In this document: in pieces, positions 49,703 to 59,078 of the stretch | How positions within the stretch are numbered: position 1 is the first letter of the stretch | How the letters are laid out: each line of letters opens with the position of its first letter | Assembly (NCBI RefSeq): GCF_000987955.1 | Contig: NZ_LAZU01000032.1 | Coordinates: 209,694-273,693 of the forward strand | Length of the DNA: 64,000 bases | DNA from: Paenibacillus sp. DMB20 | GTDB lineage: Bacteria; Bacillota; Bacilli; Paenibacillales; Paenibacillaceae | Direction: 5' to 3' | The notes under the pieces: generated by a model | What the model saw: the letters and a program-made list of their open reading frames with translations, nothing else | Told to the model about the DNA's origin: nothing | Database searches by the model: none | Position numbers and translations under genes: made by a program

Positions 49703-51037
49703 TTATCCCTGGTCGATCGCCTGGAGCGTCATCACCGATTTCGCGATCAAGCTGGAGTGGTGGCTGATTTCGATTTCCATTTTGCACGTCCGCCGACTCA
49801 TCTCCAGAAGACGCGGCATGACCACGATCGGATCCTCGATTTGCACCGGACGGATAAAATAGGTGGACAGGTTGTCCAAAACGTAATCGCCGCCAGTGAT
49901 ATCCTTAGCCGCTTTAAACGCAGCCTGGCTCATCACGGTCGTCAGAACCCCTTGCGAAATGGTCCCGAGGTCCGTGGCCATTTGGGGCGTGATAAACCCG
50001 TGAAAGAACAGCATGCCTTCCTCGTCGCGGTCCTCCGCAAAGCCGTTCCATATCAGCTGATCAAACGTCTCACCCAACTGCGGCTGGTTCCTGGCGTTGC
50101 GGAGCGCCTTCAGCACTTCCTTCCGCGTAACGGTAGCCACCAGCTTCCGGTTCCGGTCCACGATCGGCAAAAAATCGATCCCTTCCCACATCATAATCTG
50201 GGCTGCGGAAGCGAGCGACGTCTTCAGGGTGGCGGTCACGGGATTTCTCGTTATCGCCCGTTCTATGGCCTGGGTGTCCGCCAGCCCCTCAACATCCTTT
50301 GCCCCAACGATGCCGATCACGCGGTTCCATTCATCCGTGACCGGAAACCGCTGCTCTCCGCTTTCCTTGGCCATCGCTTTCAGCTCCTGGACCGTCACGG
50401 AATTTTTCAGGGCGTGGATTCTCGGCTTTAAGCCGGCAATGTCTTCCACCAACATGATTTTTTTCTTGATTAACCGGTCGAAAATGGCTCGGTTGATCAT
50501 CGAAGCCACCGTGAACGTATCATGGCGGGAGGAAATGATCGGAAGTCCCAGTTTGTCGGCGAGCTGCTTCACCTCGCGGCTCGTTCCGAAGCCGCCGGTA
50601 ACGAGCACGCCCGCTCCCTGCTCCAGGGCAAGAACATGCGCGTCCTCCCTGTTCCCGACAATCATCAGGCTCCCGGCATCGATGTAACGGACCATCGCCT
50701 CCACCTTCATGGCGCCGATCACGTATTTATGCAAACTTTTATCCAAACCCTCAGCTCCGCCAAGTACGTGTCCCTCCACAATGTCAACGACATCCGAAAA
50801 GGTCAACTGCTCGGAAATATTGCGGGGCTTCCGCTCGACCCGGACCGTTCCGATCCGTTCCTTCGTAACGACGATCCCCAGCGATTCCGCCTCCTTAACC
50901 GCACGGTATGCCGTGCCTTCGCTGACGCCAAGATCTTTGGCCAGCCGGCGCACCGAAATTTTCGTTCCGACCTTTAAACTTTCGATGTGCTGTACCAACT
51001 GCTCGTGTTTGGTAATGGTCTCGTCCCTCACATCCAA
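49703..51037 (-). CDS. ytoI: HTH-DRTGG-CBS-hotdog regulator YtoI
   Basis: 444 aa with four modules: an N-terminal winged helix-turn-helix (RRLAKDLGVSEGTAYRAVKEAE, about residues 28-50), a DRTGG domain (about 75-190), a CBS pair (about 195-310) and a C-terminal hotdog domain (about 330-440). TTG start at 51037 behind GGGGGGTGTAACAG. The layout matches B. subtilis YtoI, a putative ligand-sensing transcription factor; CBS domains usually bind adenylates and the hotdog may bind an acyl group. Targets are unknown. Confidence 0.9.
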   Translation of the reverse strand: MDVRDETITKHEQLVQHIESLKVGTKISVRRLAKDLGVSEGTAYRAVKEAESLGIVVTKERIGTVRVERKPRNISEQLTFSDVVDIVEGHVLGGAEGLDKSLHKYVIGAMKVEAMVRYIDAGSLMIVGNREDAHVLALEQGAGVLVTGGFGTSREVKQLADKLGLPIISSRHDTFTVASMINRAIFDRLIKKKIMLVEDIAGLKPRIHALKNSVTVQELKAMAKESGEQRFPVTDEWNRVIGIVGAKDVEGLADTQAIERAITRNPVTATLKTSLASAAQIMMWEGIDFLPIVDRNRKLVATVTRKEVLKALRNARNQPQLGETFDQLIWNGFAEDRDEEGMLFFHGFITPQMATDLGTISQGVLTTVMSQAAFKAAKDITGGDYVLDNLSTYFIRPVQIEDPIVVMPRLLEMSRRTCKMEIEISHHSSLIAKSVMTLQAIDQG

Positions 51038-51250
51038 CTGTTACACCCCCCTGATCCAATCTGTACCATACTGTATTCATTATATCACGCTTCGGCCAAG
51101 AACATAACTTCCTTCTCCGGATAAAATAGAAACGATCTTCGTTTCTATTTCCAAATGGTTATGGCGTAACGGCAAGAACGAAACCCGCCACTTCCGAACG
51201 GCAAATTTGCTTGCGTCATGCATTCCTGCACCTTCTCGCCCGCCCAAATA

Positions 51251-51296
51251 AAAAGAGGGTCCCGGCTCTCTGTCGAGCTGCCGGAATCCCCCTTGC
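51251..51296 (-). terminator. Terminator of the small membrane protein gene
   Basis: Minus strand GGGGGATTCCGGC pairs with GCCGGGACCCTC and is followed by TTTTT. Confidence 0.6.
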
Positions 51297-51308
51297 CACC
51301 TGTTTCAT

Positions 51309-51594
51309 TTATACCTCCTGACCCTTCCGTTCCTCAGGCCATTTCAGCTGCCACTGCTTGATTTTCTCTTTCCGGATTTCATCCAGTGCCTTCTGCTTCG
51401 CTTCATCCACGCCGATCAGAATATGCAGATGCGAGGCGATAACAAGCAGTGCGAATCCGGCCCATACGGCTCCGAACAGCGCAGCCCACGAAAAACCCCC
51501 GGCGAACGATATGCTCGGCAGCGCATATACCAGCATCCCGAGTGCGACGATGAGGTACACCAAATGTTTCAGCTTGCTTTTCTTTTTTTTTCAT
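51309..51594 (-). CDS. Small two-segment membrane protein (frameshift)
   Basis: 94 aa after removing one base from the T9 run 51583-51591. The start is ATG 51594 (MKKKKSKLKHLVYLI) behind GAGGAG. There are two membrane segments (about residues 9-28 and 36-58), then a charged cytoplasmic tail ending KWPEERKGQEV. The family is not recognised. It sits alone between ytoI and yheA with its own terminator. Confidence 0.75.
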
Positions 51595-51686
51595 TGTATG
51601 CAGCTCCTCTATTTTCTTCATATCATCTATATTTCTACTCTATGAGAAGCCGGTCCAAATTATGAGACAAGATTATGGGGAGAAAC

Positions 51687-51715
51687 AAAAAAAACCGCGG
51701 CACAAGGCCGCGGCT
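51687..51715 (-). terminator. Terminator after yheA
   Basis: Minus strand AAGCCGCGGC and GCCGCGG form a GC-rich stem followed by a run of eight T. Confidence 0.92.
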
Positions 51716-51723
51716 TGCAGGAA

Positions 51724-52071
51724 TCAGGACTCTGCAGGTCCGTATAAATCCTGAAGGCTGTCGGAGATGATTTTGTTTACGTCTTCGATGATGGTGCTCA
51801 GCCGGCGCTCCGCATCGAACAAACGACGGATGTTCAGGTTCAGGCTCAACACCTCGAACAGTTTCTCCATCTTCTCCATTTCTTCCTGCGAAGGCATATC
51901 CCCGGACATGATCCGCTGCTGGATTTCCATCTGACGCTGACGGAAATTGTCAAGCATCTGCTTGCTTTCGGCATCTCCTTCAATCAGCTTCATCGCCGAT
52001 GTAATTTCCTGAACCTCCTGGCTTTCTTTCATCGCTTTCGCCAAATCGTGCGCCTTGTCGTAAATGTTCAT
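51724..52071 (-). CDS. yheA: YlbF/YmcA family protein YheA
   Basis: 115 aa from ATG 52071 (MNIYDKAHDLAKAMK) behind GGGGAGGACAAAT. All-helical, with the family region DNFRQRQMEIQQRIMSG. YheA is a paralog of YlbF and YmcA, which with YaaT form an RNase Y-linked complex in Bacillus; the role of YheA itself is unclear. It precedes yheB and the yheC/yheD genes, as in the B. subtilis yheABCD region. Confidence 0.88.
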   Translation of the reverse strand: MNIYDKAHDLAKAMKESQEVQEITSAMKLIEGDAESKQMLDNFRQRQMEIQQRIMSGDMPSQEEMEKMEKLFEVLSLNLNIRRLFDAERRLSTIIEDVNKIISDSLQDLYGPAES

Positions 52072-52146
52072 ATTTGTCCTCCCCATCAGCGGCCTTTGCC
52101 GCTTCCCGTAGCTTTCTTGAAGCCTTCCGGGTTCATTTGATTTTTC

Positions 52147-53313
52147 CTATCTCCACATCAGGGTAATCATCGACTGGAACAGCCCGATCACCCCTCCCAA
52201 AAGCACTCCGAGCCATGTGATGGCTCGGAATTCCCGGCCGGATACGCTCAGAATCACTTCTTCCAACCGTTCAATCGGGAATTTTTGGACCTGTTCCTGA
52301 ACCAAGGACGGAAGGTTGACCGCCTTCATGGCCGCAGGAACGCCATTTTCAAGTAAACGGAGCCCTTTATCCACCCATGACGGAAGCGAGGCTTCCAGCT
52401 GCGGCAGCCCGGGACCGATCAGCTCGGCCAGCGTGACTCCCTCCAAACGCTCTATCCAGGAACTCCACGGAACCGTTTCCTCGAGCTTCCGGAGAACAAA
52501 GTCCAAGGCAGGCTCTCCCGCGGCGGCCTCCATTAAACCGGCAAAGGGCATCTCCCCGTACTGCTCAAGCTTCCCGGATACAACGGAAGCAATCGTCTTG
52601 CGAACCTGCTCCCCTTCAAGCTGCCCGATCAGCATCGGCGTCAGCTTTTGAACAAGCTTATCCTCGTCGACAAAAATCGCGGCCATCGTGCCCAAAAAGC
52701 CTCCCGCCTTATCCAGCATGGCCGCGGCCATTTCTTTCAGCAGACGCTGGCCTTCGGCGGACAAAAGCGTATCTCCCAGCTCCTTCAGCACGGCTCCGGC
52801 AGCCGCATCGCTTAAGCGGTCACGCTTCTCCTCCGACCAGCCGGGAATCAGTTCTTTCAGGGGTTTATCCTGAAGTCCGTACTCCGACCATAAAGCCGCT
52901 GCGCGGCGCGAGGCAAAAGCTTTGGCGGCATCGGCGGCACGCTCCTTAAGACGGCTCCACTCTTCCGCGGACCACACCCTCAAAGCAACATCGCCCAGCG
53001 TTAGCTCGCTGGCCGCCAAGGAATGAAGCTGACGCCTGACGGTTTCTTCCGCTTTGGAGCGGAACAGCGGCTTCCGGATCATTTCCTGAAGTCCCTCGCT
53101 CGTCACGAGATAATCGGAAACGACCTGACCAAGCGACTCCGCGATTTCTTCCTTTCGTTTCGGGATAAGTCCCGGCGTGAAAGGCAGCCTGCGGCCGCGA
53201 ATCCGGATTTCCTCGCGCGGATGAAACAGCATTTTTATGGCAAAGTGATTCGTAATGCCGCCGACGAACGCGGCAACGGCCACGTTCACCAAAATAAAGA
53301 GCCAATTCTGCAT
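52147..53313 (-). CDS. yheB: DUF445 membrane protein YheB
   Basis: 388 aa. An N-terminal membrane segment (about residues 3-22, with FVGGITNHFAIKMLFHP) and a C-terminal one (about 365-385) flank a long helical domain. The opening motif followed by RLPFTPGLIPKRKEEIAESLG is diagnostic of DUF445. ATG 53313 follows GGGAGGAGATAAGCC. It diverges from the ATP-grasp array. It is a spore-associated membrane protein by neighbourhood; the function is unknown. Confidence 0.9.
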   Translation of the reverse strand: MQNWLFILVNVAVAAFVGGITNHFAIKMLFHPREEIRIRGRRLPFTPGLIPKRKEEIAESLGQVVSDYLVTSEGLQEMIRKPLFRSKAEETVRRQLHSLAASELTLGDVALRVWSAEEWSRLKERAADAAKAFASRRAAALWSEYGLQDKPLKELIPGWSEEKRDRLSDAAAGAVLKELGDTLLSAEGQRLLKEMAAAMLDKAGGFLGTMAAIFVDEDKLVQKLTPMLIGQLEGEQVRKTIASVVSGKLEQYGEMPFAGLMEAAAGEPALDFVLRKLEETVPWSSWIERLEGVTLAELIGPGLPQLEASLPSWVDKGLRLLENGVPAAMKAVNLPSLVQEQVQKFPIERLEEVILSVSGREFRAITWLGVLLGGVIGLFQSMITLMWR

Positions 53314-53348
53314 GGCTTATCTCCTCCCTTTTTCCAAAACCGTACAAT

Positions 53349-53377
53349 CACCAAGGGATTTATGTCCTCATATGATA
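53349..53377 (+). promoter_or_regulatory. Sigma-K-like promoter of the yheC/yheD array
   Basis: CACC (53349-53352), exactly 16 bp, then CATATGATA (53369-53377). Every fixed base of the sigma-K consensus mACm-N16-CATAnnnTA is met. It lies 76 bp before the first ATP-grasp gene and predicts late mother-cell expression. Confidence 0.6.
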
Positions 53378-53452
53378 AATTACATGCAAAATGTTCAGAT
53401 GAGGTCCTGTCTGTCCATTAGACATCAAGTTGTAGTCGGAAGGAGATCCGAG

Positions 53453-54827
53453 ATGTCCAAATCCAAGATATCGGTACAATTGATCCGCTCAGGCACGCTG
53501 CCGGATAACGATATCAGGCTTGGCGAGAGACTGGTAAAACTGCTCCGGATCCCAGCAGAGCAGCCCATACACCTTGCCTTCGGCTCGTACAAACAGGAAA
53601 TACGCGTCGTTCCCGGAAAAAAAAACGACTGGACTCCGCATCAGTTCTTCCTTGTCGAAAGACTCCGGACTTCTTCCCGGATCGGTTGTGAATGTCAAAT
53701 ACGACGCCGCCGAAAAAAAACCTTCGGGTCGGCCCCGTCATCGGAGTCATGATAAGCCGTTATGATCCTGGGACGCCTGATAAGCCCTTTGGATCGATCT
53801 CTTCTTTTTGCATGGAAATGATCGACGCCAGCCGGAAGCTGGGTGCTGTCGTCTTCTTTTTTCTCCCCCCGACATGATCGGACAACAATTGTCATCGCTG
53901 GAGGGCGTTTGGTATGACCAAGGATGGAAAAGAGGCCCCGTACCGGTTCCGGATGTAATCAACAACCGGCTGCCCACGCGTAAATTGGAGAATAGTCCTA
54001 GCGTACAGCATTTTATGAAAGAAGTAAAATCGAGATTCAACACCCCTATTTTCAATGAAAAATTTCTGGATAAGACGGAAGTGTTCGAAGCGCTAGGCAG
54101 GGACGAGAAGCTAAAAAAATACTTGCCGGAGTCCTATTTGCTGAAAAGCTATCCTGTCTTAAAAAGAATGTGCGCCTCCTATCCTACGGTATTTCTGAAG
54201 CCGGTCCGCGGCAGTCTCGGCAAGGGCATCATCCGAATAACCCGTCAGGACGACGGCACCTTTCAATCCGTGACAACCTCGCCCGAAGGCACCAAGTCAA
54301 AACAATATTCTTCGCTGTCGAAACTGTTCAATAGCCTTTCCGGCAAAATCCAAAAGAATCGTTACCAGATTCAGCAAGGGCTAAACTTGATCACCATTAA
54401 TAAACGGAATGTCGATTTCCGTGCACTCGTTCACAAAAACAAAAAAGGAAAATGGAGCGTGACCTCCGTCGTCGCCCGAATTGCCGGAGGGAACCATTTT
54501 GTCTCTAACCTGGCCCGGGGAGGAACGCTTTCCGGCGTAAAAGAGACGATTGCCATGAGCAAAATTCCTTTATCCGCCAAGAAAACCGCTGCCAAGCGGA
54601 TGGAGCAGGCCGCCCTGGACATCGCCAAAGGATTGGAAGCCGCGATTCCGGCCCACTTTGGGGAACTCGGGATCGATTTAGCCGTGGACACCTCGGGGCG
54701 CATCTGGCTGCTGGAGGTCAACTCCAAACCTTCGAAGAGCGACAACGCACCGCTGAACAATGCGTATAAGGTGCGGCCGTCCGCAATTCGTCTGGTTCAA
54801 TACTGCCAATATTTGACCGGCTTTTAA
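53453..54827 (+). CDS. YheD-type spore-coat ATP-grasp protein, copy 1 (three indels)
   Basis: 457 aa once an extra base is removed from each of the A9 run 53617-53625 and the A8 run 53713-53720 and one T is restored in the T6 run near 53857. ATG 53453 follows GGAAGGAGATCCGAG. Residues 1-90 form a beta-rich N-terminal domain absent from the short paralogs. The next part begins VGPVIGVMIS. The ATP-grasp domain has FLKPVRGSLGKGIIRI (P-loop-like), QIQQGLNLI, VDFRALVHK and the metal-binding end WLLEVNSKP. It belongs to the YheC/YheD 'endospore coat-associated' family. ATP-grasp enzymes join a carboxylate to an amine or thiol; the substrate is unknown. Confidence 0.88.
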
Positions 54828-54842
54828 AAACAAGGAGGTCCT

Positions 54843-55964
54843 ATGCCCTCTGAATATGTTGGAACACTCGGCGTCATGGTATGCCGGAGAACGGGTTCAC
54901 CGCCTTTTGCGGAACGAGAGTATGTTCGTGAATTGTGCCTGGCCTCTTCCAAGCTGGGTCTATCGGTTTATGCATTTATCCCCGAACTGAAGCCTTCCGA
55001 TCCCGATGCAACCGGGGGAAAAGTTACCGGTTACACGTACAGGCAGGGTCGATGGGAAACGGGACGGTTTCCGGTCCCGGATATGATTTATGACCGCTGC
55101 CTGTTGAGGAACGCCAAAGAAAAGACGGCGGCGGGCATGGCTTTGCAATCGCTGGGCAGACGTGCTTTTCTATGGTCCCGCGGCCTGCCGGGGAAAGCAA
55201 GGGTTTATTCGCTTCTGAAGCGGGAAGCGTCGCTTTTGCCGCATCTTCCGCATACGCTGGCATATACCGGCAGAGAATGCCTGAAGAGGGCATTGTCCCG
55301 CTTTGGGGGAGAGCTGTTCATGAAACCGAGCGGCGGTTCGCACGGCAGCCATACCTTGTATGTGCGTGTATCCGGCGAAACAGCCTTGATTCAGGGAAGA
55401 GACCGAGACAACTCCATATTCAAATTAACGCTCCCTGTCGGGGAATTGGCCTCCTGGATCGAACGTTTTACCGGAAGCAGGCGGTTTCTGATCCAGCCCT
55501 TCCTGCAGCTGACCAGCCGCGAAGGCAAGCCTTTTGATGTGCGGGTATTGGTCCAGAAAAACGCCAAGGGCCGATGGATGACCACGGGAATGGCTTTGCG
55601 CCAAGGACCTGCCGAAGGAAAGACCTCCAACCTTCACGGCGGGGGCAAGGCGGTGCCCGTCCTTCCCTTTCTGGCGACTCAATTCGGAAGCCCGGCATCC
55701 GCTGAAATCTTGGCTTGCCTGGAACGGCTGAGCCGCCTTGTTCCCCCGCTCCTGGAGAGCGGATTTGGCCGTCTGGGCGAGCTTGGCATCGACTTCGGAG
55801 TGGACCGGGACGGGAAGGTATGGCTGCTGGAGGTCAATTCGAAACCGGGGCGGCGGGCGTTCAGGCAAACCGGGGACATTCTGGCAGCAAAACTGTCCGT
55901 GGAGAACCCCCTCCGGTACGCACGATATTTATTGCTTCGACAACTTAGGAGGGTTAATACATGA
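54843..55964 (+). CDS. YheC-type ATP-grasp protein, copy 1 (divergent nucleotide loop)
   Basis: 373 aa, short form without the extra N-terminal domain. ATG 54843 follows AACAAGGAGGTCCT, 15 bp after the previous gene. It keeps IQPFLQLTSREGKPFDVRVLVQK and the catalytic end WLLEVNSKPG. The glycine-rich loop is altered: MKPSGGSHGSHTLYV where the sisters have GxGI.R. The change may weaken ATP binding or alter its use. Its TGA overlaps the next ATG (ATGA), so the two are translationally coupled. Confidence 0.88.
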   Translation: MPSEYVGTLGVMVCRRTGSPPFAEREYVRELCLASSKLGLSVYAFIPELKPSDPDATGGKVTGYTYRQGRWETGRFPVPDMIYDRCLLRNAKEKTAAGMALQSLGRRAFLWSRGLPGKARVYSLLKREASLLPHLPHTLAYTGRECLKRALSRFGGELFMKPSGGSHGSHTLYVRVSGETALIQGRDRDNSIFKLTLPVGELASWIERFTGSRRFLIQPFLQLTSREGKPFDVRVLVQKNAKGRWMTTGMALRQGPAEGKTSNLHGGGKAVPVLPFLATQFGSPASAEILACLERLSRLVPPLLESGFGRLGELGIDFGVDRDGKVWLLEVNSKPGRRAFRQTGDILAAKLSVENPLRYARYLLLRQLRRVNT

Positions 55965-57335
55965 GTTTGACTTTCAGTAACGTTCATTTTTCGCAGCAGC
56001 CCGAAAAAGTGGTCTATATGTCCGGCTCGCTCATGAGAAACCTGGGTCTTGCAAATCGGAAACAAATCAAGCTTCGCCTTGGCAGCGACGTCGTTTCGGC
56101 CTTCGTCAAACCGGTTGGGCGATCCGGCGGGCATATTTATCTCAGCACCGGCATCCGCAATCAAATCCATGTGCCGAGAAGCGGACCCGTTTATGCTTAC
56201 AGCCCCGAGGCAGGGGAAATCCGGCTCGGTCCCGTCGTCGGCGTGTTATCCGACGGCTCCGCCGATTCGGCAAGCCCTTTTTCCTCGCGAACGGGTTATA
56301 TCCGGCAGCTGCTGCGCGAAGGAAATAAAAAAAATGTTTGTTTATGCCTTTGCACCGCGCGACATTAACTGGCAGCGAGAGACCGTCTATGCTTACATGC
56401 TTGGGTCAAACGGGCAGTTTATCCGGAAAACCGTTCCCCTGCCTGATGTTGTCTATAACCGGTTGCCGAGCAGGCGAACCGACTTCTCCCCCTTTACCAA
56501 TCAGCTGAGGGACCGTTTTAAACGCAGGAATATCCCATTTTTCAACTGGGCTTTCTTCAACAAGTCCGATATTTACAATCAGCTGGAAAACGACGTTCAG
56601 GCCGGCCGATATGTTCCTGAAACCCATAACAGCCCAGTTCCCGAGCGGATTAAGGATATGATAGAACGGCACCGGTTCGTCTACTACAAACCGTCCGGAG
56701 GAAGCCTGGGAAACGGAATATATCGGCTTACCTATCATCCGAAAAAAGGCTATTTTGCCCGTTACAGCAATTCCGGAGGGAATACGCTGCTTAAGTTTCC
56801 GACATTCGCCAGCCTGATGCGCATGCTTCAATCCAAACATGGCTCCAGTCTGAAAAATTACGTCATCCAGCAGGGCATCCGGCTGATCGAGATTGACGGA
56901 TGTCCGATCGACTTCCGTTTTCACATGCATAAAGATGGAAAAAACCGCTGGGTCGTGGTCGGGATCGGAGCCAAGAAGGCGGGACGCGGCAGCGTTACGA
57001 CCCACATTAAAAACGGCGGATCGCTCATGACACCCGAGCAAGCACTGAGCCGCGTGTTTGGCTCTAAGGCCAAGGAGGTTCTGGATCGAGCGAAAAAAAC
57101 CGCGGTTACGCTGGCAGAGGCAATCGAACAAAACCAGTCTAACGTCCTGGCGGAAATCGGTTTTGATATCGGAATCGATGAGAATGAAAAAATCTGGATG
57201 TTTGAAGCCAACTCCAAGCCCGGAAGATCGATTTTCAGCCACCCCTCCCTGCGGGTGGAAGGAAAATCTTCCGTAGAGCATATTTTTGAGCATTGCCTGT
57301 ATTTAAGCGGGTTCTACAGGGGGAATGACTCGTGA
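55961..57335 (+). CDS. YheD-type ATP-grasp protein, copy 2 (frameshift)
   Basis: 457 aa, the same length as copy 1, after removing one base from the A8 run 56327-56334. A beta-rich N-terminal domain (residues 1-90, with GGHIYLSTGIRNQIHVP) is followed by GPVVGVLSDG and the ATP-grasp fold: YYKPSGGSLGNGIYRL, VIQQGIRLIEIDG, IDFRFHMHK and MFEANSKPG. It begins inside the previous stop codon (ATGA) and its own stop overlaps the next GTG start (GTGA), so three genes are coupled. Confidence 0.88.
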
Positions 57336-58441
57336 TCAGCCGCCATGAGGAGGATGCCAAACCCGTCGTCGCGATTCTGACGATGCACGATTCCATTCGG
57401 ATGTTCAGGGGAAACCGGCAAAACTTCTACGAAATCATCAAAACAGGCAAGGAAATGGGATACCTGGTTTATGTGGTCACCGCGCGCGATTTGAAGCTGG
57501 ATTCCTCCCCGGTTCGGGGATTCCTCCCCGGTTCGGACCCTCATACCTGGGAGCAGAGGCTGTTTCCTCTGCCCCGGGTTATCTACAACCGGATTCCTTA
57601 CCGGGAGGATGAGATGAAGCAGCCGGTCCGCCGGAAGATCGAAGCATGCCTGCGTCACCCCAATTTGGATATCTACAACCCTTACTTTTTCAACAAATGG
57701 CAGCTGTTCGGATGGCTGAACAAATCAAGGTTGACCCGAAAATTGGCACCGATGACCAAACGCCTGAAGGGTCTCCCTTCCTTGCACGATATGGTGAAGC
57801 GTTCACCGTATCTTTATCTCAAACCGGAGGAAGGCAAGGCCGGCCAGGGGATCATGAGGTTGAAATGCCAGAAGAACAAGCCTCTGCCGTACCGCCTCCA
57901 GATCCAGAACAACAAAGACAGCGTAACCTATAAAACGGCTTCCCTTGATCGTCTCTGGGAAAGAATTTCCCGGGAAACCAAAGGCGAGTCTTACCTGCTC
58001 CAGCAAGGGATCGAGCTCGCTTCCCAGCATGGCCGCCCTTTTGATCTTCGTATACTCGTACAGAAATCGGAGCATGGCATTTGGAGCATAACCGGCATAG
58101 GTGCCCGGATGGCAGGAGCCCAAAGCATCACCACGCACGTTCCTCGGGGCGGAACGATCGAGGATCCGGAAAAGCTGCTGCCCGTCATTTTCGGTACCGA
58201 GCAGACCGCAGCGATCCTTAACAAGGTCAGGAGCGCGGCCACCCATATTGCCAGACAAATCGAAAAGGGCTCACGCCTTTCCCTCGGCGAGATGTCAATG
58301 GATCTAGGCGTGGATACGGCCGGAGAGCTTTGGTTTTTCGAGGCCAACTCCAGGCCGATGAAATTTGATGAGCCGGCTATCCGCAAACGTTCGCTTGAAC
58401 GAATTTTCCATTACTGCGGATACCTGATCGGGAACAAATAG
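57332..58441 (+). CDS. YheC-type ATP-grasp protein, copy 2
   Basis: 369 aa, short form. GTG start at 57332 overlapping the previous TGA (GTGA). It opens PVVAILTMHDSIRMF, the Rossmann-like beginning shared by the short copies. ATP-grasp motifs: YLKPEEGKAGQGIMRL, LLQQGIELASQHGRPFDLR, VQKSEHGIWSITG and FFEANSRP with the metal-binding Glu and Asn. It is followed by a strong hairpin (58441-58470) that separates it from the GNAT gene. Confidence 0.9.
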   Translation: MISRHEEDAKPVVAILTMHDSIRMFRGNRQNFYEIIKTGKEMGYLVYVVTARDLKLDSSPVRGFLPGSDPHTWEQRLFPLPRVIYNRIPYREDEMKQPVRRKIEACLRHPNLDIYNPYFFNKWQLFGWLNKSRLTRKLAPMTKRLKGLPSLHDMVKRSPYLYLKPEEGKAGQGIMRLKCQKNKPLPYRLQIQNNKDSVTYKTASLDRLWERISRETKGESYLLQQGIELASQHGRPFDLRILVQKSEHGIWSITGIGARMAGAQSITTHVPRGGTIEDPEKLLPVIFGTEQTAAILNKVRSAATHIARQIEKGSRLSLGEMSMDLGVDTAGELWFFEANSRPMKFDEPAIRKRSLERIFHYCGYLIGNK

Positions 58442-58470
58442 CGGAATTCAAGATTTGGTCTTGAATTCGC
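58441..58470. repeat. Perfect hairpin between ATP-grasp copy 4 and the GNAT gene
   Basis: GAATTCAAGA and TCTTGAATTC form a perfect 10-bp stem with a five-base loop, starting at the preceding stop codon. There is no T run, so it is not a classical terminator; an mRNA-stability or attenuation element is possible. Confidence 0.6.
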
Positions 58471-58520
58471 TTCGTGATCAAAAGATACTTTATGAATAAC
58501 CTTTTAAAGGAGGGGATTAT

Positions 58521-59078
58521 ATGGAGATCGGATCCGTCTTTCCCTCAAATCCGGCGGAATGGCCGGACATCCGCCGGCAATGCTATGAGTTTATGCGGCG
58601 TTTCGGCAGCAAAAGACTTACCGTCGAAGGCTGTTTTCACTTAAAAACGCTGGCGCTTGACCGGCTGAAACAGCCCGGAACAGCCCTCACTGCCGTAACC
58701 GTACGCGGGGAGCAGGGGCGGATGCCGATCGGCCTCTCTTTTGCGGCAGGATATGGACAGACCGCCTGCCTTGTTGCCGTACATCCGCTGTACCGCGGCC
58801 GGCGCATCGGGACATCCCTGCTCCTTTACCAGCTGTCCCGGCTCGGCCGGCTGCGCTGCAAGGTCGCTGTTGACAATATAGCCAGTCTTCAGATGTGTTT
58901 TCATGCGGGCATGCGGGCGATCGCACTGGAAGCTGGTCCGACAGGAAAACCGACGCTTGTGATGGCTGGACGATCGGATGAATCCGTTATGGATTGTTTA
59001 AACGACTCAGACTTTAAGCAAGAAGGTGACCGCTGTGTCTCAACCCGTCTTAGGAATTCTGACCTTATATTTGAATGA
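58521..59078 (+). CDS. GNAT-family N-acetyltransferase
   Basis: 185 aa, ATG behind AAAGGAGGGGATTAT. The acetyl-CoA binding motif VAVHPLYRGRRIGTSLL (about residues 90-106) carries the R-x-x-G-x-G/A-like pyrophosphate loop; the following helix and beta-strand NIASLQMCFHAGMRAI complete the fold. It lies among five ATP-grasp genes on the same strand and overlaps the next one by 44 bp, so it is probably part of the same pathway, for example acetylating the product or a substrate amine. The substrate is unknown. Confidence 0.85.
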   Translation: MEIGSVFPSNPAEWPDIRRQCYEFMRRFGSKRLTVEGCFHLKTLALDRLKQPGTALTAVTVRGEQGRMPIGLSFAAGYGQTACLVAVHPLYRGRRIGTSLLLYQLSRLGRLRCKVAVDNIASLQMCFHAGMRAIALEAGPTGKPTLVMAGRSDESVMDCLNDSDFKQEGDRCVSTRLRNSDLIFE

